Positions 11,901 to 21,420 of a stretch of 64,000 nt of DNA are shown piece after piece. The translations under genes were made by a program, and so were the position numbers. The notes under the pieces are model-generated. The model was given only the letters and a program-made list of their open reading frames with translations, was not told where the DNA came from and did not search any database. Source of the DNA: Siphonodentalium dalli (taxonomy: Eukaryota; Mollusca; Scaphopoda; Gadilida; Siphonodentaliidae); the NCBI GenBank assembly GCA_032622095.1, contig CP136063.1, forward strand, positions 38,230,106 through 38,294,105, written 5' to 3'. Every line of letters begins with the position of its first letter. Position 1 is the stretch's first letter.

Positions 11901-14900
11901 ACACACCGATCCCCACCCATCACATCGGGGGTACCACAACGAGGGGGTGAAAATGGGGTAAGGACTATTTTCGAGAACGGTGAGGATTACAACCGATTTG
12001 ACGGCATGGGTGGGTGGCCAGCCACAAATACACCCTAGAAACACACCTACCCACAACCATCATCCTCGGTGGGGGGGGGGGGGGGTATGGAAAATATTCG
12101 AGAACGGTAAAGATTTCGACCAATTTAACGGCAAGAGTGGGTGGCCCATCCCAAATACACCCTGGAAATACCCCGATCCCGACCCATCACCCCGGGGGTA
12201 CCACCCGAGGGGGTGAAAATGGGGTATGGACCATTTTCGCAAACGGTAAGGTTTTCTACCGATTTGACGTTATGGGCGCGTGGTACACTTAAATACACAA
12301 TATAAACACCGCTCGCCCCTCAACATCACTCCCGGGGGTACCACCCGAGGGGTGAAAATGGGTACGGACCATTTTCGAGAACGGTAAGAACATCGACCGA
12401 TTTGACGGCATGGGTGGGTTGCCTGCCCCAAATAAACCATAGAAACACCCGAACCCCACCCATTACCCGGGGTGGGGGGGGATATACACTCCGAGGGGTA
12501 AACATTGGGTATGGACCATTTTCGAGAACGGTACGGATTCGACCGATTTGATGGCATTTGGTTGGGTGGCCCGCCTCTATACACCATAGAAAAAACCCAC
12601 ACCACCTGTCAGCTGGTGGTGAAAATGAGGTACATGTATCGACCATTTTCGAGGAGGTAAGAATTTCGACCGATTTGACTACATGGCAGGGTGGCCCGCC
12701 AAAACACCACCTTACAAACACTCCGACCCCTCCAATCACCCGGAGGTACCACACCGAGGGGTGAAAATGGGATATGGACCATTTTCGAGAACGGTAAGGG
12801 TTTCGACCGATTTGACGGGATGGGTGGGTGGCCCGCTTCAAATACACCCTAGAAACACCAGACCCACATCCATCACCACGGGGGTACCACCCCGAGGGGG
12901 TGAACATGGGTTATGGACCAGTTTCGAGAACGGTAAGAATTTCGCCCGATTTGACGGTATGAATGGGTTGCCCGCCACAAACACGCCATACAAACGTCCC
13001 GACCCCCATCATCACCTACGGGAGGTAGGCTACCACCCGAGGGGGTAAAATGGGGTATGGACCATTTTCGAGAACGGTAAAGATTTCAACCAATTTGACG
13101 GCATGTGTGGGTGACCCGCCCAAAATAGACCCTGGAAACAACCCGATCCCCACCATCACCCCGGTGGTACAACCCGACGAGATGAAAATGGGGTATGGAC
13201 CATTTTCGAGAAAGGTAAGGACTTCAACCGATTGGACGGCACGGGTGGGTGGCTTACCAAATACACGATACAAACACACGATCGCAAACCCATCACCACC
13301 GTGGGTACCACCCGAGGGGTGAAAATGGGGAATGGACCATTTTCGAGACGGTAAGGATTTCAACTGATTTGACGGCGTGGGTGGGTGGCCAGCCACAAAT
13401 ACACACTAGAAACACACCTACCCAAACCACCATTCCCTGGGGTACCACCCGAGGGGGTAAAAATGGAGTATGGACAATATTCGAGAACGGTAAGGATTTC
13501 AACCGATTTGACGTCATGGGTGGGTGGCCGCCCAAAATACACCCTAGAAACACCCGAACCCCACCCATCACCCAGGGGGGGGGGGGTACAATTCCAAGGA
13601 GGTCAACATTGGGTATGGACCATTTTCGAGAACGGTAAGTATTTCGACCGATTTGACGGCATTTTGGGTGGGTGGCCCGCATCAAAAACACCATAGAAAA
13701 ACCACACCAACCTGTCAGCTGGGGATACCACGCAAGCGGGTGAAAATGAGGTATCGACCATTTTCGAGAAGGAAAGGATTTCGACCGATTTGACTAGATG
13801 GGAGGGTGGCCCGCCAAAACCACACCATCGAAACACCCCGACACCACCAATCACCACCGGAGGTACCAGCCCGAGGGGGTGACAATGGGGTATGGACCAT
13901 TTTCTAGAATTGTAAGGATTTCGACCAATTTGACGGCATGGGTCGGTGGCCACCCCGAGATGAAAATGAACCATTTTCGAGAAAGGTAAGGACTTCAACC
14001 GAATTGATGGCATGTGTGGGTGGCCCATCCCAAATACACCATAGAAACACCCCGACCCCACCAATCAGCCCGGAGGTACCAGCCCGAGGGGGTGAAAATG
14101 GGGTATGGAACATTTTCGAGGACGGTAAGGATTTCGACCGATTTGACGGCATGGGTCGGTGGCCAGCCACAAATACACCCTAGGAAACACCCAGACCCCC
14201 ATCCATAACCATGGGGGTACATCCCCAAAGGGGTGAGCATGTGGCATGGACCATTTTCGAGAACGTTACGGATTTCGACCGATTTGGCGGTATGAGTGGG
14301 TGGCTTGCCACAAACACACCCTAAACACACCCAACCCCCCATCATCACCCGTGGGAGGTAGGCTACCACTCGAGGGGGTAAACATGGGGTATGGACCATT
14401 TTTGAGAACGGTAAGGATTTCAACCAATTTGACCATAGCAACACCCCGATCCCACACCCATCACCCCGGGGGTACCAACCGAGAAGGTGAAGATTGGGTA
14501 TGGACCATTTTCGAGACCGGTAAGGATTTCGACCGAATTGAAGTTATGGGCGGGTGGCACACCACATACACGATAGAAACACCCCTCACCCCTCACCATC
14601 ACTCTCGGGGAATACTACACGAGGGGTGAAATGGGGTACGGACCATTTTCGAGAACGGTAAGGACTTTGACCGATTTGACAGCATGGGTGGTGGTCCGCC
14701 CCAAATACACCAAAGAAACACCCGAACCCCACCCATCACCCGGGGTGGGGGTGTTAACACTCCGATGGGGTGAACATTCGGTATGGACCATTTTCGAGAA
14801 CGGTACGGATTCGACCGATTTGACAGCATTTTGGGTGGGTGGCCCGCATCAAATACACCATAGAAAAACCCCACCAACCTGTCAGCTGGGGGTACCACCC

Positions 14901-16847
14901 AAGGGGATGAAAATGAGGTATCGACCATTTTCGAGAAGGTAAGGATTTCGACCGATTTGACTAAATAGGAGGGTGGCCCGCCACAACTACATCATAGAAA
15001 CACCCGACCCCACCAATCACTCCGGCAGTACCACCCCGAGGGGTGAAAAAGGGGTATGGACCATTTTCGAGAACGGTAAGAATTTCGACCGCTTTGACGG
15101 CATTTGGATGGGTGGCCCGCTTCAAATACACCATAGAAGAACCCCACCAACCTGTCAGCTGGGGGTACCACCAAGGGGGTGAAAATGAGGTATCGACCGT
15201 TTTCGAGAAGGTAAGGATTTCGACCCATTTGACTAGATGGGAGGGTGGCACGCCACAAGCGTTTCGAGAACGGTTTGGCGGTATGAGTGGGTGGCCTGCC
15301 ACAAACACACCCTTCACAAACCGAACCCCCATCATCACCCGTGGGAGGTAGGTTGCCACCCGAGGGGGTAAAAATGGGATATGGACCATTTTCGAGAACG
15401 GTAAGCATTTCAACCAATTTGACGGCATGTGTGGGTGACCCGCCCAAAATATACCATAGAAACACCCCGATCCCCACCCCGAGCGGTACCACCCGAGGAG
15501 TGGACTTCAACTGATTTGACGGCATGTGTGGGTGGCCCACCCCAATTGCAGCATAGAAACACACGATCCCCCACCCATCACCCCCGGGGAAACCACCCGA
15601 GGAGGTGAAAATGGGGTATGGACCATTTTCGAGAACGGTAAGGATTTCAACCGATTTGACAGCACGGGTGGGTGACCAGCCACAAATACACCCTAGAAAC
15701 ACACCTACCCACAACCACCATCCCCAGGGGCCCCACCCCTACCCGAGGGGGTGAAAATAGAGTGTGGACAATATTCGAGAACGGTAAGGATTTCGACCGA
15801 TTTGACCCCATTTGACTAGATGGGAGGGTGGCACGCCACAAGCACACCCTAGAAACACCCCGACCCCACCAATCAGCCCGGAGGTACCAGCCCGACGGGG
15901 TGAAAATGGGGTATGGACCATTTTCGAGAACGGTAAGGATTTCGACCGATTTGACGGCATGGGTCGGTGGCCCACCCCAAATACACCATAGAAACACCCA
16001 GACACCCATCCATCACCACGGGGGTACAACCCCAAGGGGGTGAACATGGGGTATGGACCATTTTCGAGAACGTTAAGGATTTCTACCCATTTGACTAGAT
16101 GGGAGCGTGGCACGCCACAAGCACACCCTAGAAACACCCGACCCCACCAATCACACGGAGGTACCAGCCCGAGGGGGTGAACATGGGGTATGGACCATTT
16201 TCGAGAACGGTAAGGATTTCGACCGATTTGACGGCATGGGTCGGTGTCCCGCCCCAAATACAACTAGAAACACCCAGACCCCCATCCATCACCACGGGGG
16301 TACAGTCCCAAGGGGTGAAAATGGGGTATGGACCATTTTCGAACGTTAAGGATTTCGACCGATTTGACGGTAGGGGTGAGTGGCCTGCCGCAAACACACC
16401 CTACAAACACCCCGACAACCATCATCACCCACGAGAGGTAGGCTACCACCCGAGGGGGTAAAATGGGGTATGGACCATTTTCGAGAACGGTAATGATTTC
16501 AACCAATTTGACGGCATGTGTGGGTGACCAGCCCCAACTGGACCATAAATACACCCCGATCCCCATACATCACCCCCGGCGGTACCACCCGATGAGATGA
16601 AAATGGGGTATGGACCATTTTCGAGAAAGGTAAGGACTTCAATCGATTTGACGGCATGGGTGGGTGGCCAGCCACAAATACACCCAAGACACACACCTAC
16701 CCCAACCATCATCCCCGGGGGTACCACCCCGAGGGGGGGGGGGTGAAAATGGACAATATTCGAGATCTGTAAGGATTTCGACCGATTTGACGGCATGGGT
16801 GGGTGGGCCGCCCAAATACACCCTAGAAATACCCCGATCCCCACCCA
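11901..16847. repeat. 138-bp satellite, segment A
   Basis: About 36 tandem monomers near 138 bp. The core reads TATGGACCATTTTCGAGAAC, GGTAAGGATTTCGACCGATT, TGACGGCATGGGTGGGTGG, CCCGCCCCAAATACACC, then a C-rich stretch and GGGGGTACCACCCGAGGGGG. Distinct monomer types recur in order about every eight monomers (1.1-1.2 kb), for example the type with ACCTGTCAGCTGGGG near 12610, 13710, 14880 and 15150. G-runs of variable length (up to about 13) occur after the KpnI-like GGTACC. The right end, CCCCACCCA, is cut by the retrotransposon LTR. From about 13490 rightward the segment is almost identical to segments B and C. Confidence 0.95.
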
Positions 16848-17635
16848 TGTGCCAATACGGGTACATATAACTCTTAAGGCTATCAGAACGGTTTGATTAT
16901 TTATTTACAACAAAGTCAATAATGTTCAATCATCGGCATCTGGGTTTCTCTTCCTGTCGTCTCCTTGGTTTAGGGTCTTCTTCCGTCTTCATAGGTTGGG
17001 TGTGTCTGCTCGTCTTCTACTCGGTTGAGTTCCGGTTGAGTTTGTCTTCCTGTCGTCTGCTCTTCTTCTTCCGTCGGCGCATCAGTGGGACGTTGTTAGA
17101 ACCACAAGAGTCATAATGTTACCTTGTGTTTACGTCCATACTTTCGGCTGTTTGTCCTAGCGTCCGAGAATTCTTGATACTCGCTGTGTGGTCAGATAGA
17201 ACTGGTTATCGGTGTCGGCTTTCTTCTTACTAAATACACAGAGGGCGTTAATGACGGCCCGGTGCATCTTCACGGCGAATCGGTTCCAGGCGTACCTAGG
17301 GTAATCGGGCGATCGTCATCTCCCTATGCGTCCTATAGACTCTTCTCCTTATCCATCACGCTGCGTTAGGTTTCGGTAGCTTTTCTAGGCGAGACATCTG
17401 GTCTCGCTAATCCTCAAGATCGTTCTGTTTACTCCCCAAATCATTTCCCTATGTATGTGTCGGGGATGGTTATTACATGGACGTCCGCTAATTCGTTTTG
17501 GTGCCCAGTCTTTTGCGATCTAGATGTGGTCAACAGCGGCGCTGATATGTGTGGTAATCGAGCGCCCCTCTGACTTAAAGATTGCCTGTCTTCTTCCCGG
17601 GTTGAAAGTTATGTCCCTGGGGTTGTCTTGGCACA
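16848..17635 (-). repeat. LTR 1 (3' LTR, left type)
   Basis: 788-bp LTR with 7-bp terminal inverted repeats TGTGCCA...TGGCACA. On the minus strand a poly(A) signal AATAAA lies at 16900-16905, about 50 bp before the LTR end. It carries the left-type diagnostic bases T17114, G17199, G17328 and T17592. Confidence 0.95.
16900..16905 (-). terminator. LTR polyadenylation signal AATAAA
   Basis: AATAAA, within AATAAATAA, on the minus strand near the 3' end of the LTR. The same signal sits at the same offset in all eight LTRs. The position fits a short U5 in the element's own orientation. Confidence 0.6.
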
Positions 17636-17655
17636 TTACTCCTTCACTTTTTCGA
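17636..17655 (-). promoter_or_regulatory. Polypurine tract next to the 3' LTR
   Basis: On the minus strand GAAAAAGTGAAGGAGTAA directly precedes the LTR start TGTGCCA. It is almost pure purine and sits where plus-strand DNA priming is expected in LTR elements. The same tract is found at the matching place in copies 2-5. Confidence 0.7.
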
Positions 17656-17656
17656 T

Positions 17657-17833
17657 TTAAAGTTGATCTTGAAATCGCAAGTCCAATTCGTCGCTGCGCA
17701 GCAGGTCGATGATTCGTCGAAGTGTTTCGCAACAGCGGCATCGGCGATGGATAGCTGGTTCGATGTCGGCCGTCTCCGTGTAGATCGGTTCGTCTGGGCG
17801 TCTCTCAGACAACTCCGACCTACTGGCTGTGAC
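17657..17833 (-). pseudogene. Second copy of accessory-protein C-terminus (copy 1)
   Basis: An open stretch of about 58 codons that ends with HRRCRCCETLRRIIDLL and a tail LRFQDQL, then TAA 21 bp from the LTR. It is a tandem duplicate, 188 bp away, of the last 31 or so codons of the accessory ORF upstream (RCRCCELLRRIINLL...LRFQDQL). Because 188 is not a multiple of three, the two copies are in different frames. No ATG opens it; it could be an alternative last exon, a frameshifted extension or a relic. About a dozen base changes leave only about four residue changes, so it was probably once under protein-level constraint. Confidence 0.5.
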
Positions 17834-17844
17834 TTTTTTTGATT

Positions 17845-18366
17845 TTAAAGTTGATCCTGAAATCGCAATTCCAATCCGTCGCTGCGTAGCAGGTTGATGA
17901 TTCGTCGGAGTAGTTCGCAACAGCGACATCGGTGAATGAGAGGCCTCCGTTGTTCGTATGTCCGTCGGTGTCGTTGGTACGGCTGCTGTCGTGCTCTAGC
18001 GTAGGTTCGCTGGCGAGTCTGGATCGGCTGTCGGTGTTCGTCCGTGAAGTAGTACCAATCGGGGTCGATGTCGATGAGTGCATCTTCAGTTTCTCTGGGC
18101 GGGCTGTAAGGCGGGGGAGGTGACTGCATTGCGTAATATCGTCTATGCTCGGTGTAAGGCTGTACCCATGGCTGGTTGTAGGATGTGGGTGACTGCATGC
18201 GCGGCATCATGTCGAGGTAGCTTTCATGCGGCCGCCTGCTGGTGGATGGTCGTGCATCTGAATTGGGTGTCATATCGTCATCATCGGATGTCGAGGTATT
18301 TTCGTCATCAATGTCCGAGTATGGGGGTAGGTTCTGACAACTGGTCGACCCTTGTTCCACCGCCAT
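17845..18366 (-). CDS. Accessory ORF with PPPPY motif (copy 1)
   Basis: A 173-codon ORF starting at an ATG in strong context (GACCATGG). The frame is open 23 codons further upstream, but without an ATG. Order of features: an LPPY motif near residue 13; an acidic Ser/Asp-rich stretch (about 18-31); PPPPYSPP at about 83-90, matching the PPxY motif that binds WW domains of NEDD4-type ubiquitin ligases and acts as a budding signal in many retroviral proteins; an Arg/Tyr/Gln-rich basic segment (about 118-141); a Cys cluster RCRCC (about 146-150); and an amphipathic leucine-rich segment LLRRIINLL (about 152-160). I recognise no family. It follows the membrane-anchor fragment and is the last gene but one before the 3' LTR. 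A basic patch followed by a leucine-rich segment is reminiscent of retroviral regulatory proteins, but that is only inference. The ORF is intact in all five copies. Confidence 0.6.
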   Translation of the reverse strand: MAVEQGSTSCQNLPPYSDIDDENTSTSDDDDMTPNSDARPSTSRRPHESYLDMMPRMQSPTSYNQPWVQPYTEHRRYYAMQSPPPPYSPPRETEDALIDIDPDWYYFTDEHRQPIQTRQRTYARARQQPYQRHRRTYEQRRPLIHRCRCCELLRRIINLLRSDGLELRFQDQL

Positions 18367-18747
18367 GGTCAGCCTGTAATACTCAAACGGATATTTGTGT
18401 GAGGTTTGAGAACAAATGACACAGTCAGTATACACAATGGTTACATTTCCAATTTATCGGTATCGCTTGAGTCGGGGTGATTGATTTCAATCATCAAAAC
18501 GTATGACTGAATGCCGGGATGTATAGTCCCTATTCAACGCTTGCTATAATCATTCTGATGATTATACAACTATAATACCCTGGACATCGTTATGCAACAA
18601 TTAATATTTGAAATATATGAAATGCATAAATGTCTATATACATGCAAATGATTCTGATATCCGCGCAACAATAATTACGGAGGAAATTCGGAATACATTA
18701 ATATACGATACATAATTAATACTAATCCAAATCCGCCACAGATGTGG

Positions 18748-19038
18748 TCAGCCTCTGACGGCTATACTTGGATATACATGTAGGCGTTCCTGAGTGTTGT
18801 CCCGGAATAGCGCAGACGGCTTTGGTGCATCCGTCTCCATTGTTTCGTCTATGGGCTCTTTGAACACGGCATTCGGGACATCCTCAGGTCGCTGGTCTAA
18901 CTGCTTATTATACATAATGGCTAACCTTGGTAAATGTCGTTTAACAAATCTCCACCAGAATCGGTGGGTCAAGATAATGAAAATTACTACTGTAACTACG
19001 TTACTAGGGCAAAATACCACCCTGGCCATCTCTACCAT
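18748..19038 (-). CDS. Small membrane-anchor ORF, possible env C-terminal remnant (copy 1)
   Basis: A 96-codon ATG-initiated frame. Residues about 7-24 are hydrophobic (VVTVVIFIIL at the core), followed by an aromatic/basic stop-transfer stretch (HRFWWRFVKRH) and then a hydrophilic acidic tail of about 55 residues. The layout resembles the transmembrane anchor and cytoplasmic tail of an envelope-like protein. It lies downstream of the integrase tail, where env-like genes sit in gypsy-type elements. An in-frame TGA directly precedes the ATG, and no ectodomain, fusion peptide or furin-like site is visible, so at most it is the end of such a gene. A small integral-membrane accessory protein is the alternative. 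Confidence 0.4.
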   Translation of the reverse strand: MVEMARVVFCPSNVVTVVIFIILTHRFWWRFVKRHLPRLAIMYNKQLDQRPEDVPNAVFKEPIDETMETDAPKPSALFRDNTQERLHVYPSIAVRG

Positions 19039-19387
19039 TCATTGGGGTAATACTTTTTCGTTCACTAAGTCAGTCGTGAGCATATTTTCGATCGTGTTTA
19101 TTTGAGCGGGGTGCGCTTAAACGCAGTAACCCTAAGGGTGGCGGCGTGCACGTCGGCGCGGTGCTCGTTATCTCTCGGCGCGTGATTGTAAAGTTTAAGG
19201 GTTTATTTATTGAATTGCTACGCGCAAGTGTCGGGTTTCATGGGGACGCGCGACCTGTGATCGATAGGGGCACGACTACTTATTTCGACTTGGTTGGGCC
19301 AATGGGTTAAATATTACGGAGCCAGGTTAGGTTTGCCAATAAGCCAGTTAAGGGTAGGGTCGCATTTATTCTGTAATGGACCCCAGG

Positions 19388-20134
19388 TCACTGTTTCGAG
19401 CACTCTATTATTATCGCTGATAGCAGGGCTTGAAACGACGGTTTGCCTATTAAGTTGCTGCTCGTTCCATTCATGAGCTGCTTACACTTGCGAGGGGCCG
19501 GTACGGGCCTACATTCACGAGGGGTTTGTTCAATGGCGGCCACTTCCATTAACTCATCCTCTGAGCTGTCATCACTCGTAAACATCTTTGTTACTTTGCG
19601 CCCGTGTCGACGAGGCGCTGGAGCGCGTCGTGCCTTGGCACTCGGCTCTGGTCTCTCGTCCATGGACGAGTCAGGGTTTTGTAGCGGCTCTGAGCGCGCG
19701 AGTCGCGTTTTTCTACGCTGTAAGCGCATCTTAAGCTCGCTTAAAGGGACATCTTCGTCATCGGAGTCCGAACATTGTCTCCGATATCGAGCGATTACAT
19801 CATCTGGTAATGGTTCTGTTTCATCGCCAGATGACCCACCCACAGGGTTAGGGGCAGGAACGTCGCTATCTTCGTCTTCGGGGGGAACAACATACGTTTG
19901 AGCACGCTTGTTGTTGTCAGTTTTGGGGATTTCCCATTCAACGTTGGCCTTGCGCATATGTTCAGCGTGGGATTGTGTGACTTTCCCAGTTAATTGATTC
20001 CTTAACTCGAAAGTAACGGGCGTTATTTGCTTGGTTATGCGGAAGTAGGGTTTCCATTTGCTTTCAAGTTTGCTTTTTCGTAAATGATTCTTCACATAGA
20101 CGGCCTCGCCAATCTCGAATTTGGTGTCTGTGGC
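19388..20134 (-). pseudogene. Integrase C-terminal fragment with acidic/basic tail (copy 1)
   Basis: This frame holds the end of a Ty3/gypsy integrase: KWKPYFRITKQITPVTFELR resembles the GPY/F module that follows the catalytic core, with a downstream TGKVTQSHAEHMRKA segment. It then runs into a long low-complexity tail of about 180 residues with Asp/Glu/Ser-rich and Arg/Pro-rich stretches (SDSDDEDVP, APAPRRHGRK, SSEDELME). The HHCC zinc finger and the DDE core of integrase are missing. The frame is cut off from the upstream protease frame by an indel at an A6 run (20136-20141). The apparent first codon of the open frame is GTG, so it has no start of its own. Confidence 0.75.
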
Positions 20135-20864
20135 CTTTTTTGTTAAATTTCGCTGCTTGTTGGCGTTTCGCCTGTTTCACGTGTTTGTGTACCATCATAA
20201 ATGATTTAGGCTGTTGCTGTAATGTTATTTGACAATAACCTTTCCCAGCACGATCGCGTCTTCGTCCATACGTGACTGATTTTCCAACTACACTGCCGCG
20301 CCGTAGATAAACGGTTTTATTAGTGTTGTTCACAAGTAGCAATGGGACTTGATGTCTTTTACCTAGTTCCGAAATCGACTTCCTTACCTCCAAACCGGGT
20401 TTTGATGCTAGGTAACCTTTCTTGATTTGGGCAACCTCTATTAATGTCGACTTGTGAAGAGAAGCTAAGTTTTTTGATTTTCCCATACATAAAGTCGATG
20501 TTCGGGGCTTTAAACTAACTTTGCTGGTTAATCTCAGAAGGGAAGCGATATACGCATCTGCTTCCAAGGGGACATACACGTCACTGACCTTGAGGCATCC
20601 CAGATCATAATACAGCCTGACCCCCCGAGAGGTCAACCAATCTCTCCCCAAGATCATATTCCGGGTCATATCATTCACCACATAAAATATATGGGTTAAT
20701 TTTAGTTTCGCCATTCTGAAGGTCAGTTCCACGCTACCAAGTACACCCAGTGATTTCCCATTCACGGAGCTAAGGTTAGTGTGTTCCCTAGTTAGTTTTG
20801 GTCGAAACTGTAATGCGTCATAGACGCGTTTGTGAATCAATGACACTTCCGCGCCACTATCCAC
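20064..20864 (-). pseudogene. Retropepsin fused to integrase fragment by internal deletion (copy 1)
   Basis: The frame opens at the aspartic protease active site (DSGAEVSLIH, residues 2-11; catalytic Asp at 2). It has the second retropepsin landmark MILGRDWL at 70-77. Residues about 145-200 look like the linker normally found between protease and reverse transcriptase (PLLLVNNTNKTVYLRRGSVV). At about residues 200-222 the sequence jumps straight into the integrase C-terminal region (MMVHKHVKQAKRQQAAKFNKK). The entire reverse transcriptase, RNase H and integrase core, normally well over 2 kb, are gone. The frame ends 24 codons after a one-base surplus in an A6 run. There is no ATG at the start, and stops precede it, so it would have depended on gag readthrough or frameshifting. 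Confidence 0.88.
20136..20141 (-). other. A6 run at the shared frameshift
   Basis: Minus strand AACAAAAAAGGCC. One A fewer would join the upstream frame to the integrase tail. A +1 shift would be needed in translation, and no known +1 slip signal is visible, so a fixed indel is the simpler reading. The same run is present in all five copies. Confidence 0.7.
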
Positions 20865-20969
20865 TAATGAGCGATATTTATTTTTCTATTCTAACTAAAC
20901 ATGAGCTGGGGTTCCCCACAATATTTATGTTGTATTTCCTCCCATTCGTGGCCTCAATGAGAGGATTCC

Positions 20970-21284
20970 CTAGTTTTTTTGGTATGTGGGTAGGGTCATT
21001 AATTGGGGTGGTCTGTTTGATGTCGGATATTTCCGGCTGTGATTCGGCGCATTATTGGGTGGGCCACGTGACCGATTGGGTTGGTTCCGGAGGTTTGCTA
21101 TATATGGTGATATTGGCGCGTTCCATTGCCTTCGCTTCGGGTTTCCAGATTTAGAGGGGCAACTCCTAGCCAAATGATTTCCTTCACAAACCCAGCAAGC
21201 TATGTGCCTTTGATTTTCGGTCTTAAAGGTTCAGTCACGGGCAAAATGATTACCTCGACACGTCCAACATTCGATTGAAGCCAT
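20970..21284 (-). pseudogene. Gag remnant: two zinc knuckles, first one broken (copy 1)
   Basis: An ATG at 21282-21284 leads within six codons to CWTCRGNHFARD, a CX2CX3HX4C-type zinc knuckle whose last Cys position is a TGA stop (21231-21233). A second knuckle, CWVCEGNHLARSC, is complete and followed by a basic, Asn/Pro/Arg-rich stretch ending at a stop at 20970. Matrix and capsid regions expected in a full Gag are absent, so the 5' part was also deleted. The knuckle frame and the protease frame have the same register, but the connecting stretch is only open in another frame, so at least two further disruptions lie between them. Confidence 0.7.
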
Positions 21285-21391
21285 TATGCATATAAACAGT
21301 TAGACTCACGTTTTGCGAATTTTCCCACACTGTTTCTGTTCACACTGTTCTTCTTCTGGTTTCACGTTGTGTCTGCGATTAGCGTTCAGAT

Positions 21392-21409
21392 CCTGGCTCG
21401 AAGGCACCA
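21392..21409 (-). promoter_or_regulatory. Primer binding site, tRNA-Tyr-like
   Basis: Minus strand TGGTGCCTTCGAGCCAGG, 11 bp downstream of the 5' LTR end. It begins with the TGG that pairs with a tRNA CCA end. Apart from one extra G after TGGT, the next ten bases (CCTTCGAGCC) match the complement of a eukaryotic tRNA-Tyr 3' end as I remember it. The same site is present in copies 2-5 (for example 31290-31307). Confidence 0.6.
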
Positions 21410-21420
21410 GTTAAGAGATA

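Noticed and set aside
11901-16847. Many open frames of 60-240 codons on both strands in the 138-bp satellite, for example a repeat-protein-like frame at 14992-15714
   Set aside because: The monomer is close to a multiple of three and poor in stops in several frames at once. Frames overlap in three or more readings and shift at indels. No domain or start context supports translation.
16922-17116. 64-103-codon plus-strand frames in every LTR
   Set aside because: They lie in the LTR, antisense to the element, with no motif and with different ends in left- and right-type LTRs because of one base change.
19443-19901. 152-codon plus-strand frame, repeated in all copies
   Set aside because: Antisense shadow of the acidic/basic integrase tail; Ser/Leu/Arg-rich composition follows from the opposite strand.
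20130-20145. Programmed -1 frameshift site at the A6 run
   Set aside because: The downstream integrase frame needs +1 (or -2), not -1, and the run is simply one base too long; an indel is the simpler explanation.
20798-21154. 118-codon plus-strand frame opposite gag-pro, repeated in all copies
   Set aside because: It is the antisense shadow of the zinc-knuckle and protease region, which carries recognisable motifs on the minus strand.
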